Shown one piece after another: positions 7,739 through 15,183 of a stretch of 43,564 nucleotides of DNA. The notes beneath the pieces were generated by a model. It did no database searches and was not told the DNA's origin. It was given only the letters and a program-made list of their open reading frames with translations. The position numbers and the translations under genes were made by a program. Within the stretch, counting starts at the first letter, position 1; each line of letters starts with the position of its first letter. The stretch is from Clostridia bacterium (lineage in GTDB: Bacteria; Bacillota; Sulfobacillia; SLMV01): the NCBI GenBank assembly GCA_003551365.1, contig PUMM01000184.1, positions 1-43,564 of the forward strand, given 5' to 3'.

Positions 7739-7757
7739 GCCGCCGGGTCCCGGCGGC
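7739..7757 (+). promoter_or_regulatory. Hairpin in the intergenic leader before the cupin gene
   Basis: GCCGCCGGG (7739-7747) and CCCGGCGGC (7749-7757) form a perfect inverted repeat centred on one base. It sits in the 303-base gap between the CAP-domain and cupin genes. Apart from the terminator at 7594-7632, I see nothing else in that gap; TAATAT near 7660 lacks a -35 box. The role is unknown. Confidence 0.35.
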
Positions 7758-7889
7758 AGAGGAACTAACCACCATCCCGCGAAGATAACTGCATATGCCC
7801 ACAAGAGCATGATCACGGGCGCTGCGCAGCTCGCCCGGCATGCCCGCAGGGCTCACCGCCCATCACCCGTGGGGAGGGAGTATGCCACC

Positions 7890-8234
7890 ATGGTCGATAT
7901 GAACGATGAAGCAGGACAGATGAAGGCGGCAGAGGTCGCTGATATGGCTGATCTGGTGCAATACCAGGATGGTTCTGTCGTTAGCCGGACCCTGGTCGAG
8001 AGGGACACGGGCACCGTCACTCTCTTCGCCTTCGACCGGGGCCAGGGGCTCAGCGAACACTCGGCGCCCTTCGATGCACTTGTGCACATAGTGGATGGGG
8101 ACTGCGAGATTACCATTTCCGGCAAGCCCCGCCCCCTGCGGCAGGGACAGACCGTACTGATGCCCGCTGATGAACCACATTCGGTCCGCGCACTGCAGCG
8201 CTGCAAAATGCTTCTCATCATGATCCGTAGCTGA
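7890..8234 (+). CDS. Small single-domain cupin protein
   Basis: This 114-residue protein has one cupin_2 beta-barrel (about residues 45-113). The first cupin motif reads GQGLSEHSAPFDALVHIVDGD and the second GQTVLMPADEPHSVRA, leaving His57 and His97 as likely metal ligands. ATG 7890 was chosen over the longer frame at 7809 because GGAGGGAG lies 9 nt upstream and the longer N-terminus is low-complexity. Stand-alone cupins of this type (HSxPFDAL) are often annotated as AraC-N-like or cupin-2 proteins and may bind a metal or small ligand; the catalysed reaction, if any, is unknown. A hairpin separates it from the next regulator gene. Confidence 0.85.
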   Translation: MVDMNDEAGQMKAAEVADMADLVQYQDGSVVSRTLVERDTGTVTLFAFDRGQGLSEHSAPFDALVHIVDGDCEITISGKPRPLRQGQTVLMPADEPHSVRALQRCKMLLIMIRS

Positions 8235-8260
8235 GATACCGGCGCAGGGTTATCCACCGC

Positions 8261-8294
8261 GGTGAACGGAGCGCGGTGTAGCGTTCCGTTCACC
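8261..8294 (+). terminator. Hairpin between cupin and HTH-TPR regulator genes
   Basis: A 14-bp stem (8261-8274 with 8281-8294) has one G-T pair and a 6-nt GGTGTA loop. It lies 27 nt after the cupin stop and 42 nt before the regulator ATG. It could be a terminator or attenuator, or an operator for the HTH protein. Confidence 0.5.
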
Positions 8295-8335
8295 CTCCGG
8301 CCGATCCCCGACCCGGCTATCACCCTGGAGGTGAG

Positions 8336-9655
8336 ATGGTGCAGCGACTGGGAAATGAGCTATATCGAGCCCGGCAGGAGGCCCGCCTCAGCCAGTCGGA
8401 AGTATCCCACGGCATCTGCAGTCGCCCACATCTCAGCCGTCTGGAGAGAAACAGGCAGCTGCCGGGACCAACCCTGCTTATGAAACTATGTGACCGTCTG
8501 GGACTCCCGCTCGACGGCATGGTGGAGGCCTACCTGCGGGAACCGGAAGTGGGACCCCGCACCCAGCTGCGCCTGGCGCGGCTGCTGACCGACCGGGGGC
8601 GCGACGGACAGGCGGAGAGAATCCTCAACGACACGTGCCAAAAGCTGCAGACAGCCGGGACCATCGAAGTCCACCGGGACGACATAATACATACTCAGGT
8701 GAGCCTGCTGCGCCGGCGCGGGAAGCACAATGCCGCCCTCGCGCACTGCCGGGACCTATTGGATCGACGCCTGCGGCGTCCTTCTCAGCGTTACTACCTG
8801 GCCCAGGCGCATCACCTGCTGGGCGACACCGCCTTTTTGTGCGGAAAACGCGAGCTGGCCCAAAAGCACCTCCTCAGCGCCTTCAACCAGGTCATGGGGC
8901 TGAAACCGGATCGCACGACAGAAAGCAGACAACGGGTGGTCGACCTGCACGAAGGTATCGTCTGGTCACTCGCCCGACTCCTGTTGCGGAGCCGGTATTT
9001 CACCGCCGCGGAGAGTCTATTGCAGCTGGCGCGGATGCGCTGGCACGAACTGAATATGGATGCCGGTCCCACGGAAATGCTTCTCGTTCATCTCTCCTTT
9101 GCCCACCTCGGCACGGGAAGGCTACAAGAGGCAGAAGATATACTGAAGATGCTGGCGCAGGATGATGATAGCAAATATGAGGAGGCGATCCTCTGCGGTC
9201 TCGGCACACTGAGGAGGATAACGGGAGAATATGAGGAGGCCATAATCCATCTGTTGGCCGCCTGGGAGCTGGATGGAAGCACCGATATGACCCTGCAGCT
9301 GACAGTGGCCCAGGAGATGACCCGCTGTTATCTGGCCACCAAAGACTTTCCCCGGGCGCGCATGTGGCTCACCCGGGCCGAACGGCTGTCTGCCAATGAG
9401 CAGGCTACAGCAGATCCTCATCTGTGCACCGAAACCACATCGCTGCAGCTGGAGATGGCCCGAGCAACCGGGGAAACACTATCCTCTTCGCTGTGCGACA
9501 TCGCAGAATGCATTGCCAACAGCCCAATCAGCGCTGCGACGCAGCGAGCCGCGCTCATCAGTGCCCTGCGCCTGGCCCTGGAACGAACGGAAGACACCGC
9601 AGTGCAGCGCATCACCACTCTCCTGGCCGATCAGCTGACAGTCCCGTCGCGCTGA
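8336..9655 (+). CDS. XRE-type HTH regulator with C-terminal TPR repeats
   Basis: This 439-residue protein has an XRE helix-turn-helix at residues 5-60 (ELYRARQEARLSQSEVSHG, then HLSRLERNRQLPGP). The rest is an all-helical TPR-like superhelix (about 70-430), with repeats such as LAQAHHLLGDTAFLCGKRELAQKHL cut into roughly 34-40-residue units. This layout matches RRNPP-type (Rgg/PlcR-like) cytoplasmic regulators whose TPR domain binds a signalling peptide, but many HTH-TPR proteins have other ligands. GGAGGTGAG lies directly before the ATG. I find no convincing small signal-peptide gene next to it, so peptide sensing is only a possibility. It may regulate the cupin gene upstream. Confidence 0.85.
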   Translation: MVQRLGNELYRARQEARLSQSEVSHGICSRPHLSRLERNRQLPGPTLLMKLCDRLGLPLDGMVEAYLREPEVGPRTQLRLARLLTDRGRDGQAERILNDTCQKLQTAGTIEVHRDDIIHTQVSLLRRRGKHNAALAHCRDLLDRRLRRPSQRYYLAQAHHLLGDTAFLCGKRELAQKHLLSAFNQVMGLKPDRTTESRQRVVDLHEGIVWSLARLLLRSRYFTAAESLLQLARMRWHELNMDAGPTEMLLVHLSFAHLGTGRLQEAEDILKMLAQDDDSKYEEAILCGLGTLRRITGEYEEAIIHLLAAWELDGSTDMTLQLTVAQEMTRCYLATKDFPRARMWLTRAERLSANEQATADPHLCTETTSLQLEMARATGETLSSSLCDIAECIANSPISAATQRAALISALRLALERTEDTAVQRITTLLADQLTVPSR

Positions 9656-9789
9656 GTGGTCGACACACATTCTGCAGTCTCCGCCGCTTCTCAGCCCCTC
9701 GCTGCTATGATCACAAATGACACACTATTGTGCTTTTCTTAACGCATTCCACATTCCCTGACATGGTGGTAACTATCCTTGTAACTCAT

Positions 9790-10020
9790 CTGATTGGCAG
9801 TGTGCCCGCACGCCAGGTGGCCGGTGGAGGATATGCGACGGCCAGCGGACAATAAGTTAAGGTAGTGGGCGAGACGGATGTCAGTGAGTGGCGAACAGCA
9901 GCTCCGGAGGAAGCTACAGTCAGCAGGGGCAAAAAAGAGGGCCGAGAAGACGGATGTTTGTGAGTGACTCTTGGCCGGAGGAAATGAAATAGAGAAGGGC
10001 ACCCGTCTCCTCGACCTACC
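9790..10020 (+). ncRNA. Candidate structured RNA with tandem ~77-nt motif
   Basis: This lies in a convergent gap of 634 bases without a credible ORF. The 18-mer GACGGATGTnnGTGAGTG occurs at 9873-9890 and 9949-9966, each followed by CCGGAGGAA at 9904-9912 and 9975-9983. A weaker unit starts at 9792 (GATTGGCAGTGTG, then CCGGTGGAGG at 9821). Possible stems are GAGACGG (9871-9877) with CCGTCTC (about 10003-10009), flanked by GGTAG (9861-9865) with CTACC (10016-10020); GGCCGAG (9940-9946) with CTC-TT-GGCC (9968-9976); and TGGCCG (9818-9823) with CGGCCA (9839-9844). The strand is uncertain, and no known RNA family was recognised. Confidence 0.4.
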
Positions 10021-10054
10021 TTGCAGTTAATATTATCACATTATTTCGATTTGT

Positions 10055-10085
10055 AAAACGCTTTTCTGTGGTTCTTTGCGTTTTT
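10055..10085 (+). terminator. Possible terminator after the RNA candidate
   Basis: AAAACGC (10055-10061) pairs with GCGTTTT (10078-10084) across a 16-nt T-rich loop and runs into more T. It lies in a short A/T-rich patch (10020-10090), unusual for this window. It could end a plus-strand RNA. Confidence 0.35.
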
Positions 10086-10243
10086 CTTGTCGACATTGGT
10101 CGATATCTCCATCTTTGTGCTCCGTAACTGCCCCCACTGCGATGCCAATCTACCGCACGCAGCGCCCCAACAGGTCCACACTGCAGCACCCGGGAACCAG
10201 CCATGGCCACATCAGCCGCTCGCCGCTGCAGCCGGATCGGACT

Positions 10244-10287
10244 GCACCCGACAGCACCCCATCGTCCGGGTGCGGCCGGCGCCGGCC
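10244..10287 (-). terminator. Hairpins after the SLC13-type transporter gene
   Basis: A 14-bp perfect palindrome (GGCCGGCGCCGGCC, 10274-10287) ends 2 nt from the transporter stop. It is followed in minus-strand RNA by a 7-bp stem of 10267-10273 with 10244-10250. They are likely transcript-end structures; no U-run is present. Confidence 0.5.
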
Positions 10288-10289
10288 TT

Positions 10290-12107
10290 CTATCCCCAGA
10301 AGAGTAGAATCAGCGGGAGGGCCACTGCCAGGATTAACAGCTGCAGCGGCAGACCCATGCGCCAGTAATCGCCAAACCGATAACCTCCCGGTCCCAGTAC
10401 CAGGGTATTTGACTGGTGGCCAATGGGTGTGAGAAAAGCGCAGGAGGCCCCCACGGCGGCCGCCATTAGCGCAGCATCCACTGATAGGCTCATACCCGCA
10501 GCTGTACTGACTGCTATGGGGGCCATTAGCAGCACCGCCGCGGCATTGTTCACCAGATCAGAAAGCAGCATGGTGATCAGAAGCAGTGCCGCTACTCCGC
10601 CGGCCGGTGACATATCCCCCGTGATCTGCAGCACACCTACGGCAATGGTTTCTGCCCCACCGGTGGAATCCAGTGCCCCGCTCACCGGAATCATGGCTCC
10701 CAGAAGCACTATAACCGGCCAGTCCACCGCATCATATATCTCCCGCACTGACAGGAGCCCGACGGCGATCATCGCCAACCCTCCGGCTGTGAAAGCCAGA
10801 TGTATCGGCAGCACACCCGAAACTCCCAGCGCCAGACTGGCGGCAAATATCCCCGCCGCCAGCAGCACCCTGCGTGGTCGACCCAGCCGCAGCTGCCTAT
10901 CGGCCAGCAGCAAGCAGCCCAGATCGGCCAGGACTTCCTCCATCACCTCTTCCGGACCCTGCAGCAGCAGGACGTCTCCCTCGCGCAGCCGTATCGAACC
11001 CAGACGGGCCCGCAGGGTGGCACCCTCCCGCGCCACCGCCAGCAGATTGACCCCATAGCGGCCCCGCAGACGAAGACTCTGTGCCGTTCTGCCGTGCAGG
11101 ATGGACCCGGGTCGGATCACCGCCTCGCTCACTCCAACATCCCCCGCTCCCAGACTCTCATCTCCCAGATCGCGTTCGCCCACCAGGCGCAGGCCAGCCA
11201 CATCCACCAGATCCGCGATGTCTTGCGAGCTCCCTCTGACTATGAGAACATCGCCCTCGCGCAGCATGCGCCGCGGAGAGGGCGCAGAATAGCGCTCGGA
11301 TCCCCGGATCAGAGCCACCACGGTGACATCACCCTCGATGCCGTCCTCCAGCGCCCGCAGGTTTTCGTCCGCCGCCGGGGAGTTCGCGGAAATCTCCACC
11401 TCTGTGAGATAACTATCCACATCAAACAGCTCCCCGGCAGAAGGACGCCCCTTCCGCTCGGGTATCAACCGCCACCCCACCAGGCTCACGAACAGTACGC
11501 CGGCGACAGCAACTCCCAACCCGACGGGAGCAAAGTCAAATATTCCGAAGGGAGCCCCGGCTGTTGTGTCCGCGCGGAAGGTGGAAATTATTATGTTGGG
11601 CGGTGTCCCCATCATGGTGGTGAGCCCACCCAGCAGCGAACCGAAGGAGAGGGGCATCAGATACAGCGAGGGAGAACGTCCGGCCCCACGTGCCATTTTG
11701 ATGGCCACCGGCATGAGAAGCGCCAGGGCTCCCACATTGTTCATGAAGGCTGAGAACGCCGCCACCGCGGCGGTGAGGATCACGATCTGCAGGAGGGGAC
11801 GATCTCCCACCCGGGACACCAGCGCCGCCCCCGCGTCGATGAGGCCAGAATTCACCACTCCGCGGCTGAGCACCAGTACGGCAGCCACCGTCACCACCGC
11901 AGGATGGCCAAAACCGACAAATGCCTCTTCCCCGGACACGATCCCCATTGCGGTGACTGCCACCAGGGCAGACAGCGCCACCACATCATAGCGCCACCGG
12001 CCGAGGGCGAAAAGCCCGAAGGTCACAGCCAAAATGACAAACACTGCTATCTGCTGAGATATGAGAATCCCCTCCAATCCTTCCCGAAAAGAGGGCCGGA
12101 ATGGCAT
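10290..12107 (-). CDS. SLC13/CitMHS-type anion transporter with two RCK_C (TrkA_C) domains
   Basis: This 605-residue inner-membrane protein has two transporter halves flanking a cytoplasmic insert. The first half carries AFSAFMNNVGALALLMPVAI and TTMMGTPPNIIIS; the second carries LLSDLVNNAAAVLLMAPIA and TPIGHQSNTLVLGPGGY. These are the paired SNT/TP substrate and sodium sites of the DASS superfamily. Residues 228-306 and 320-402 are tandem RCK_C/TrkA_C regulatory domains (MLREGDVLIVRGS and IRLREGDVLLLQGP). Bacterial SLC13-RCK_C proteins import sulfate or other divalent anions or dicarboxylates. The start is uncertain: the ATG at 12107 has no good ribosome site, while a strong GGAGGGG lies in frame about 11 codons in with no usual start codon behind it. 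Confidence 0.9.
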   Translation of the reverse strand: MPFRPSFREGLEGILISQQIAVFVILAVTFGLFALGRWRYDVVALSALVAVTAMGIVSGEEAFVGFGHPAVVTVAAVLVLSRGVVNSGLIDAGAALVSRVGDRPLLQIVILTAAVAAFSAFMNNVGALALLMPVAIKMARGAGRSPSLYLMPLSFGSLLGGLTTMMGTPPNIIISTFRADTTAGAPFGIFDFAPVGLGVAVAGVLFVSLVGWRLIPERKGRPSAGELFDVDSYLTEVEISANSPAADENLRALEDGIEGDVTVVALIRGSERYSAPSPRRMLREGDVLIVRGSSQDIADLVDVAGLRLVGERDLGDESLGAGDVGVSEAVIRPGSILHGRTAQSLRLRGRYGVNLLAVAREGATLRARLGSIRLREGDVLLLQGPEEVMEEVLADLGCLLLADRQLRLGRPRRVLLAAGIFAASLALGVSGVLPIHLAFTAGGLAMIAVGLLSVREIYDAVDWPVIVLLGAMIPVSGALDSTGGAETIAVGVLQITGDMSPAGGVAALLLITMLLSDLVNNAAAVLLMAPIAVSTAAGMSLSVDAALMAAAVGASCAFLTPIGHQSNTLVLGPGGYRFGDYWRMGLPLQLLILAVALPLILLFWG

Positions 12108-12165
12108 CCGGGTTGTGGCGAAACGCTGCGAGGAGACAGTGCAGGACAGGGGAAGGAAATCAGCG

Positions 12166-12206
12166 GCGGAAGCGGGGACCTGATCTACCCAGCACTCCGC
12201 TCCCGC
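12166..12206 (-). terminator. Hairpin between YlbF and transporter genes
   Basis: In minus-strand RNA, GCGGGAGCGG (12206-12197) pairs with CCGCTTCCGC (12175-12166) with one G-U pair and a 21-nt loop. It starts 16 nt after the YlbF stop. The pairing works only on the minus strand, which supports a transcript-end role there. Confidence 0.5.
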
Positions 12207-12221
12207 CTCATCGCATCAAGT

Positions 12222-12575
12222 TCAAGTTTCGAGATCTTCACCATCTTCCTGCTTCATACCCTCACTTATTTCTGCATTGACCTCCTTCACCAGCTCGCCA
12301 AACTCGGACTGAGCTTCCAGGAAGGCGGCCACCGCCGGATTGTCATCCATCTCGCTTCTGGCATTCTGCACTTCTTCCATCTGCTCCTCGGTGGGCTGCA
12401 GTCCCGAGGCCTGCAGACGCTGCATCTTGTCCTGCGCCTGCTGCAGTCCCTCCAGAAGGGCCTGCGCCTCCGGATCTTCATTCAGCTGCTGTTCTGCCTG
12501 ACTGAGCTTCCCGTAAGCTTCGGTGTTCGTCATGGCCCGGCCTAGTTCCCGGGCCTTTCCCATGAGATCGGACAC
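12222..12575 (-). CDS. YlbF/YmcA-family protein
   Basis: This 117-residue, helical, highly charged protein has the family pattern: DLMGKARELGRAM, then TEAYGKLSQAEQQLNEDPEAQALL near residues 18-42, and a second helix with DDNPAVAAFLEAQSEFGELVKEV. GTG 12575 was chosen because AAGGAGG lies 8 nt upstream, better than the frame start at 12623. In Bacillus, YlbF, YmcA and YaaT form the Y-complex that tunes RNase Y mRNA processing and affects competence, sporulation and biofilm. This paralogue stands apart from such genes, so its partner is unknown. Its presence is one reason to assign the host to Bacillota. The C-terminal EQMEEVQNARSEMDD stretch is predicted coiled coil. Confidence 0.85.
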   Translation of the reverse strand: MSDLMGKARELGRAMTNTEAYGKLSQAEQQLNEDPEAQALLEGLQQAQDKMQRLQASGLQPTEEQMEEVQNARSEMDDNPAVAAFLEAQSEFGELVKEVNAEISEGMKQEDGEDLET

Positions 12576-12727
12576 AGTATAAGCCTCCTTAGGAGAAATC
12601 CCCTGTTCCCCTGCCCGGAGCATCCGGTCGCAGGGTCATCCCCGACAATACCAGATAAATGAATGCGGGTACAGTGCGGCAGCAGGGAGCATCGTGAGCA
12701 CACCGGAGCGGCGGAGAGTATATTCGA

Positions 12728-13993
12728 TCAGAGCTGATCGACGGCCTCCCGGACGTATTCCCGGGCCATGTACAGGGCGGCTGCACCCACCACCAACACC
12801 CCGGCGGCCACCACGAATACCGACCGCATCCCCAGGAGAGTGGACACCGCCCCGAAAAACAGCGGGCCGAGGAAAAGGGGGGCCTGGTTGCCCATCTGGC
12901 GCAGCCCCATGGCCGTTCCCTGCTGGTCATCTGGTGCACTCACCGACATGAGTATCATGCTTATAGGCTGGGTAAATGCCGGGGTCAGGCCGGCCAGCAT
13001 GGCCGCCACCAGCAGTGCGGGAAAGGTCTCCAAAAAGGTCACTGCCCCCATCCCGACACCTCCGGCCAGCAGAGATCCAACCATCAGGGGCACTGCCCCC
13101 ATATGTCGGATCATGGAGGCCAAAAAGGGTCGAAACACCAGGGCAAAGGCCTCCTGTGTCGCCACCAGGATCCCTATGCTCGTGGCAGTGAATCCCAGAC
13201 GTTCCAGATGAACGAGATAGAAGCTGGTCCGCAGGGTGATGACAAACAGCACACACATGCTGACGCCGATGGACAGCTGCACGACCGGCTTGCGCAGGAG
13301 CGAGCCGCTGAATTCTGCGATCTGCGGAACCTCCCGCCGGACTGCCCGGTACAGATCTGCGGCCCGCACGGTTTCCGGGCCACCCGGTGCGACCTCGGCC
13401 AGACCGCTGCTGATCAGGGTAACAACTCCCGACACCAATCCGGCCCCCAAAAAGGCCACCGCAAATCCCCATGCATCCTGGAGCATTCCAGCGACCGGAG
13501 GTCCCAGGAGTAGACCGACGCCAAAGGAAATCGACCACATGGCAAAGTTGTGCGTGCGGTTGGACGGATCATCCATATTCGATACGTACGCCTGGGTGGC
13601 CAGAATGACCAGAATGTTGGAGAAACCGGCCACCAGCTGCGTCACCATGACTACCGGTGTGGGCGGGAGAAATACCAGCGCCAGCGAGGCGACGACCATG
13701 CTTCCGGAGCCCAACATGATGGCCGATCTGTAACCGATCCGGTCCATCACCACGCCGCTCGGAAGAGCGATCAGAAGAGGCAGGGCGGCAAATGCAGCCA
13801 CCACCGCTCCCACCGCCATTTCCGACGCACCGATGCTCTCCAGATACAGCGGGGCATTCTGCCGCATAATCATCATGGCCAACACCTGCAGTCCGGAGAT
13901 GCAGGCTACCATGATGAGGCGCTTCCTGATTGTGGCCCGGTCCGGATAGGCCGCGGCGGGGGCCTCCCGGCCGCTCCTTACATCGTCTGCCAT
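12728..13993 (-). CDS. MFS transporter (drug/solute exporter type)
   Basis: This 421-residue protein has 12 predicted membrane segments. The MFS motif A loop between TM2 and TM3 reads GVVMDRIGYRSAIMLG, and the later half-repeat has FRPFLASMIRHMGAVPLM. The central cytoplasmic loop (about residues 195-220) separates two six-helix halves. The family is mainly H+-coupled export of drugs or metabolites, but the substrate cannot be read. The ribosome site AGGTGAC sits only a few nt before the ATG. It is the first of three minus-strand genes, but 152 nt to YlbF suggests separate units. The divergent neighbour is the DUF1028 gene, and the shared 250-nt upstream region has no convincing paired promoters. 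Confidence 0.9.
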   Translation of the reverse strand: MADDVRSGREAPAAAYPDRATIRKRLIMVACISGLQVLAMMIMRQNAPLYLESIGASEMAVGAVVAAFAALPLLIALPSGVVMDRIGYRSAIMLGSGSMVVASLALVFLPPTPVVMVTQLVAGFSNILVILATQAYVSNMDDPSNRTHNFAMWSISFGVGLLLGPPVAGMLQDAWGFAVAFLGAGLVSGVVTLISSGLAEVAPGGPETVRAADLYRAVRREVPQIAEFSGSLLRKPVVQLSIGVSMCVLFVITLRTSFYLVHLERLGFTATSIGILVATQEAFALVFRPFLASMIRHMGAVPLMVGSLLAGGVGMGAVTFLETFPALLVAAMLAGLTPAFTQPISMILMSVSAPDDQQGTAMGLRQMGNQAPLFLGPLFFGAVSTLLGMRSVFVVAAGVLVVGAAALYMAREYVREAVDQL

Positions 13994-14245
13994 GTCACCT
14001 TGCCCCTATAATAAGGTAGTAATTGCGCTATATTCCTGTATGCGGACCGTTGGAGTCCACAAGCAAATCTCCATCCAATATACACAGTAATGTCTCCGCT
14101 CCGGCTTGTAAAGACAGCAGCACCGAGACACTTCTGACCCGGGAGCTCGCAGCTCCGGCAGAAGCAGTGGGGAGGAATGCCATTAATTCAGTCGAAGAGT
14201 TAGACCATGAGTGATCTGCAGACCGAGTTCCCGGGAGGTGAAAAT

Positions 14246-15121
14246 GTGCATACTATTCATCCGTCGACCTTTTCTATCGTCGCCTGTGACTTGCAGGCCA
14301 GAGAATGGGGCATAGCCGTGCAATCCAAATTCTTTGCCCCCGGAGTCGTCGTCCCCTGGGCGCGAGCAGAGATCGGTGCTGTTGCCACGCAGGCGCACGC
14401 CAACATGAAGTACGGTCCGGACGGCCTCGAACTGCTGGAAGAGGGACTCACAGCCGACGAGGTAGTGAAACGCCTGGTATCATCCGACGACGGCGCAGAC
14501 CACCGTCAGCTGGCCGTGGTAGATGCGGAGGGCCGCGTCTCCGTACACACCGGTGAGGAATGCAACGAGTGGGCCGGTCACCGCCGCGGCGAGGGCTACA
14601 GCTGTCAGGGCAACATACTGGCCGGCCCAGCGGTGGTCGAGGACATGGCAGACCGATTCGAACAATCAGAGGGACGACTGGCGGACCGGCTGGTCTCGAC
14701 CCTGCAGGCCGGACAGGCCGCCGGAGGTGACCGGCGCGGCCAACAGGGCGCAGCACTGCTGGTGGTGCGCGAAGGAGGCAGCTACGGCGGAGCTCTGGAT
14801 CGGTACATCGACCTGCGCGTGGACGATCATGACCGGCCCATCGACGAACTGGAGCGCCTGCTGCAGCTGTTCTATCTGTATTTCGAGCGCCCCGAAACGG
14901 ATGATCTTCTACAGCTGCAGGGCGAGGTGGCACGCCAGGTCACAGAATCCCTGCACAGGCTGGGATACGACGTACAGCCAGCGGAGTCCATGGACGATTC
15001 CGCCCGCAAAGCCCTGGATGCATGGGTGGGCGTGGAAAACTTCGAGGAACGGATGCGGGAGCCGGGTTACATAGATCCCGGCGTACTGGAGCATCTGAAG
15101 AATCAGGCAAGAGGCACCTGA
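14246..15121 (+). CDS. DUF1028-family (Ntn-hydrolase-like) protein with C-terminal extension
   Basis: This 291-residue protein is a clear DUF1028 match. It begins THPSTFSIVACD-like (HPSTFSIVACDLQ), then GIAVQSKFFAPGVVVPWA, IGAVATQAHANMKYG, RQLAVVDAEGRVSVHTG, YSCQGNILAG, and GGDRRGQQGAALLVVRE ending in LRVDDHDRPIDEL (to about residue 218). The C-terminal about 70 residues (DDLLQLQGEVARQVTESLHRLGYD) resemble the putative peptidoglycan-binding extension found in some members. GTG 14246 was chosen because GGGAGGTG lies 5 nt upstream and this start matches the family N-terminus; ATG 14207 lacks a ribosome site. The family has an Ntn-hydrolase-like fold, and no reaction is established. Neighbouring amidase and peptidase genes suggest amide hydrolysis. 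Confidence 0.88.
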   Translation: MHTIHPSTFSIVACDLQAREWGIAVQSKFFAPGVVVPWARAEIGAVATQAHANMKYGPDGLELLEEGLTADEVVKRLVSSDDGADHRQLAVVDAEGRVSVHTGEECNEWAGHRRGEGYSCQGNILAGPAVVEDMADRFEQSEGRLADRLVSTLQAGQAAGGDRRGQQGAALLVVREGGSYGGALDRYIDLRVDDHDRPIDELERLLQLFYLYFERPETDDLLQLQGEVARQVTESLHRLGYDVQPAESMDDSARKALDAWVGVENFEERMREPGYIDPGVLEHLKNQARGT

Positions 15122-15128
15122 TGCAGCG

Positions 15129-15144
15129 CATCCCGGCCGGGATG
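15129..15144. terminator. 16-bp palindrome between convergent genes
   Basis: CATCCCGGCCGGGATG is a perfect palindrome 7 nt after the DUF1028 stop and 40 nt from the stop of the convergent diguanylate cyclase gene. It shares the core CATCCCGG with the inverted repeat at 2045-2108. Loop-less pairing means it would open to a 4-nt loop in RNA. Confidence 0.45.
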
Positions 15145-15183
15145 ACACCCCAGTGCAAATGTAGGATCCCGGTCGGGCACCTT

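Noticed and set aside
9904-9920. Resemblance of CCGGAGGAAGCTAC to the SRP RNA tip
   Set aside because: The asymmetric loop and flanking pairs of the SRP domain IV are absent, and the pattern repeats at 9975, which SRP RNA would not.
9873-9990. Possible minimal CRISPR array from the repeated 18-mer
   Set aside because: There are only two good copies, spaced 76 bases apart with a second shared motif inside the interval, and no cas genes. The pattern fits tandem RNA units better.
9739-10002. 87-codon open frame on the minus strand in the RNA candidate region
   Set aside because: It has no convincing ribosome site, its composition is Ser/Cys-rich and irregular, and it crosses the repeated motif; no homology was recognised.
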